A model generated the notes under the pieces. That model ran no database searches. It saw nothing but the letters and a program-made list of their open reading frames with translations, and was not told the DNA's origin. Below, in pieces: positions 6,883-7,468 of a stretch of DNA of 7,468 nt. The stretch is from DATKZH01 sp964505295 (GTDB lineage: Bacteria > Planctomycetota > Planctomycetia > Pirellulales > Thermoguttaceae). The stretch lies in the NCBI GenBank assembly GCA_964505295.1, contig CAZDHR010000360.1, forward strand, positions 1-7,468, given 5' to 3'. Both the position numbers and the translations under genes were made by a program. Each line of letters starts with the position of its first letter. Positions within the stretch are counted from its first letter, which is position 1.

Positions 6883-6951
6883 GCGTAGGGTGCGTGAAAC
6901 GCACCATCATCCCCGAGCCAGCAAATATGGTGCGTTTCACGCACCCTACGC
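6883..6951. repeat. Nested perfect palindrome (GGTGCGTGAAACGCACC type)
   Basis: The arms 6883-6907 and 6927-6951 are perfectly complementary over 25 bp around a 19-base loop. Each arm also contains its own small palindrome, GGTGCGT-GAA-ACGCACC (and its complement GGTGCGT-TTC-ACGCACC), so the DNA or RNA can fold as one long stem or as two short hairpins side by side. No transposase gene or T-run is present. From memory this motif is a common dispersed intergenic repeat in planctomycetes and other environmental bacteria; it resembles REP/BIME-like or MITE-like elements in form. Confidence 0.88.
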
Positions 6952-6954
6952 GTT

Positions 6955-7001
6955 GGGCCGAGCCGCCCCCCGGCCACGGTTGCTTTGCTGGAGCGGAATA
7001 A
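6955..7001. repeat. Direct repeat copy 2 flanking the palindrome
   Basis: The counterpart of 6836-6881: GGGCCGAGCC at 6955-6964, GCCACGGTTGCT at 6973-6984, and the related end TTGCTGGAGCGGAATAA, with one base inserted and several substitutions relative to copy 1. It lies three bases after the palindrome's right arm, while copy 1 ends just before the left arm. The palindrome is thus bracketed by two same-orientation copies. Confidence 0.75.
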
Positions 7002-7340
7002 CTTCCCCAGAGCGCACGCGGGCGTTGCTCGATGCGCGCCCGCCCAGCGAACCAAGCTGGACGCGATGCGACCCGGCCAGAAACGGCCTTGCGGCTCGGC
7101 GCTAACATGGTATGCTCGAATACGTTACGCCGAAAACCGGACGCCCGAGAGCCGCCCAAAAAGCCCGTCCAAATGTCCAACAAGGGCCCCGGCCACCGGT
7201 TGCAAGTCGTTGCCGAGAAACGAGTTATGTCGAAACCGATTGTTGGGCAGGAATTTCGAGTCTCGTGCGAAAATGCAAGTCCTTACCAGCCCATGGGTTG
7301 CGCCGAGCGCGCGTCCAAAAAGGCCGTTTTCCCCGCGACT
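7002..7340. other. Intergenic stretch with no convincing gene
   Basis: All reading frames here are short, lack a Shine-Dalgarno and encode basic, low-information sequence unlike the clear genes in the window. The middle (about 7120-7310) is less GC-rich than the surrounding genes and carries scattered CGAAA motifs. A possible extended -10 promoter pointing right is TTGCGG (7089-7094), 16 bases, TGGTATGCT with TATGCT at 7111-7116; no gene starts near enough inside the window to support it. No tRNA, rRNA or terminator was recognised. Confidence 0.5.
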
Positions 7341-7456
7341 AACCGTGCGCGCAGGTGGCCTGTGACCACGGCGCACTCCCCCTGAGACCCCAGCGCATTC
7401 ACCATGGGGCCCGCGCGCACCTGCGCTGGGGCCCGCGCGCACGTGCGCTCACGGTT
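7341..7456. repeat. Imperfect inverted repeat bounding a GC-rich block
   Basis: AACCGTGCGCGCAGGTG at 7341-7357 matches the reverse complement of 7440-7456 at 15 of 17 positions, separated by 82 bases. A further internal inverted pair is CCCCAGCGC (7388-7396) with GCGCTGGGG (7423-7431). The block encloses the tandem duplication at 7406-7449. Its meaning is unknown; options are a small dispersed element or a structured leader or trailer of a gene beyond the right edge. Confidence 0.55.
7406..7449. repeat. Two adjacent copies of a 22-bp GC-rich unit
   Basis: Units 7406-7427 and 7428-7449 both begin GGGGCCCGCGCGCAC and differ at a single base (C versus G at unit position 16). Each contains GGGCCC. 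The second copy's base change creates a perfect 12-bp palindrome, GCGCACGTGCGC (7437-7448). Two abutting copies without spacers indicate a slippage-type tandem duplication and not a CRISPR array. Confidence 0.8.
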
Positions 7457-7468
7457 CATTGGGACCTC

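Noticed and set aside
6883..6951. Rho-independent terminator
   Set aside because: The stem is strong but there is no T-run after either arm, and the loop and nested symmetry fit a dispersed repeat better.
6381..7055. Minus-strand open frame of 224 codons crossing the repeats
   Set aside because: Half is antisense to the dehydrogenase and half is translated palindrome and direct repeat; strings such as RVRETHH and AFHAPYA are typical of spurious products of this repeat.
5855..7105. Plus-strand open frame of 416 codons
   Set aside because: It is a shadow of the dehydrogenase gene that runs on through the palindromic repeat; the composition is Arg/Pro-rich and no domain is seen.
7310..7335. 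AAAAAGGCCGTTTT as a terminator
   Set aside because: The symmetry is imperfect, leaves no usable loop, and no gene ends nearby on either strand.
7125..7442. Minus-strand open frame of 105 codons
   Set aside because: No ribosome site, it starts inside the tandem repeat, and its composition is unlike the real genes.
7406..7449. Possible CRISPR array
   Set aside because: The two units abut with no spacer and there are only two; no cas gene is present.
7404..7468. Start of a plus-strand gene at the ATG at 7404
   Set aside because: No Shine-Dalgarno, and the codons are simply the 22-bp repeat translated; it cannot be supported without the sequence to the right.

Overview
The window looks like chromosomal DNA of a high-GC environmental bacterium, most likely a planctomycete (Pirellulales-like). 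That placement is an inference. It rests on high GC at third codon positions, a pair of exported HEAT-type helical-repeat proteins with Pro/Ala-rich linkers, weak Shine-Dalgarno sites, and intergenic palindromic repeats of the CGCAAAGACGC and GGTGCGTGAAACGCACC kinds that I recall as scattered through such genomes. No sequence search was possible. I see no mobile-element gene, CRISPR array, phage gene, tRNA or rRNA.

Layout. Positions 738 to 1 (minus strand) hold the first 246 residues of a class II-like histone-deacetylase-family amidohydrolase whose C-terminus lies beyond the left edge. Positions 739-978 are a divergent control region with a credible sigma70-type promoter in each direction, each with a perfect TTGACA box. 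Positions 979-2703 and 2770-5295 (plus strand) look like a two-gene operon. The first gene encodes a secreted or periplasmic alpha-helical-repeat protein with a Met/Gly-rich and acidic insertion and a Lys/Pro/Ala tail. The second encodes a large HEAT-repeat lipoprotein. Positions 5296-5492 are a gene-free gap filled mostly by a 30-bp inverted repeat (28/30 identical) around an 85-base loop. Positions 5493-6830 encode a 3-hydroxyacyl-CoA dehydrogenase matching the C-terminal half of FadB/FadJ, without the enoyl-CoA hydratase half. Positions 6831-7468 contain no convincing gene. They hold two imperfect copies of a 46-47 bp direct repeat flanking a perfect 25-bp-arm nested palindrome, then unremarkable sequence, then a 22-bp tandem duplication inside an imperfect inverted repeat.

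How the genes fit together. The two helical-repeat proteins are adjacent, co-oriented and both exported, so they probably act together in the cell envelope, likely through protein-protein contacts. No catalytic motif shows what they do. The deacetylase-family enzyme and the dehydrogenase look like separate transcription units. The dehydrogenase fits fatty-acid beta-oxidation and would need a hydratase and a thiolase encoded elsewhere. The least ordinary parts are the exported helical-repeat pair and the dense palindromic repeats around the dehydrogenase gene. I see no convincing evidence of a wholly new defence or mobile system.
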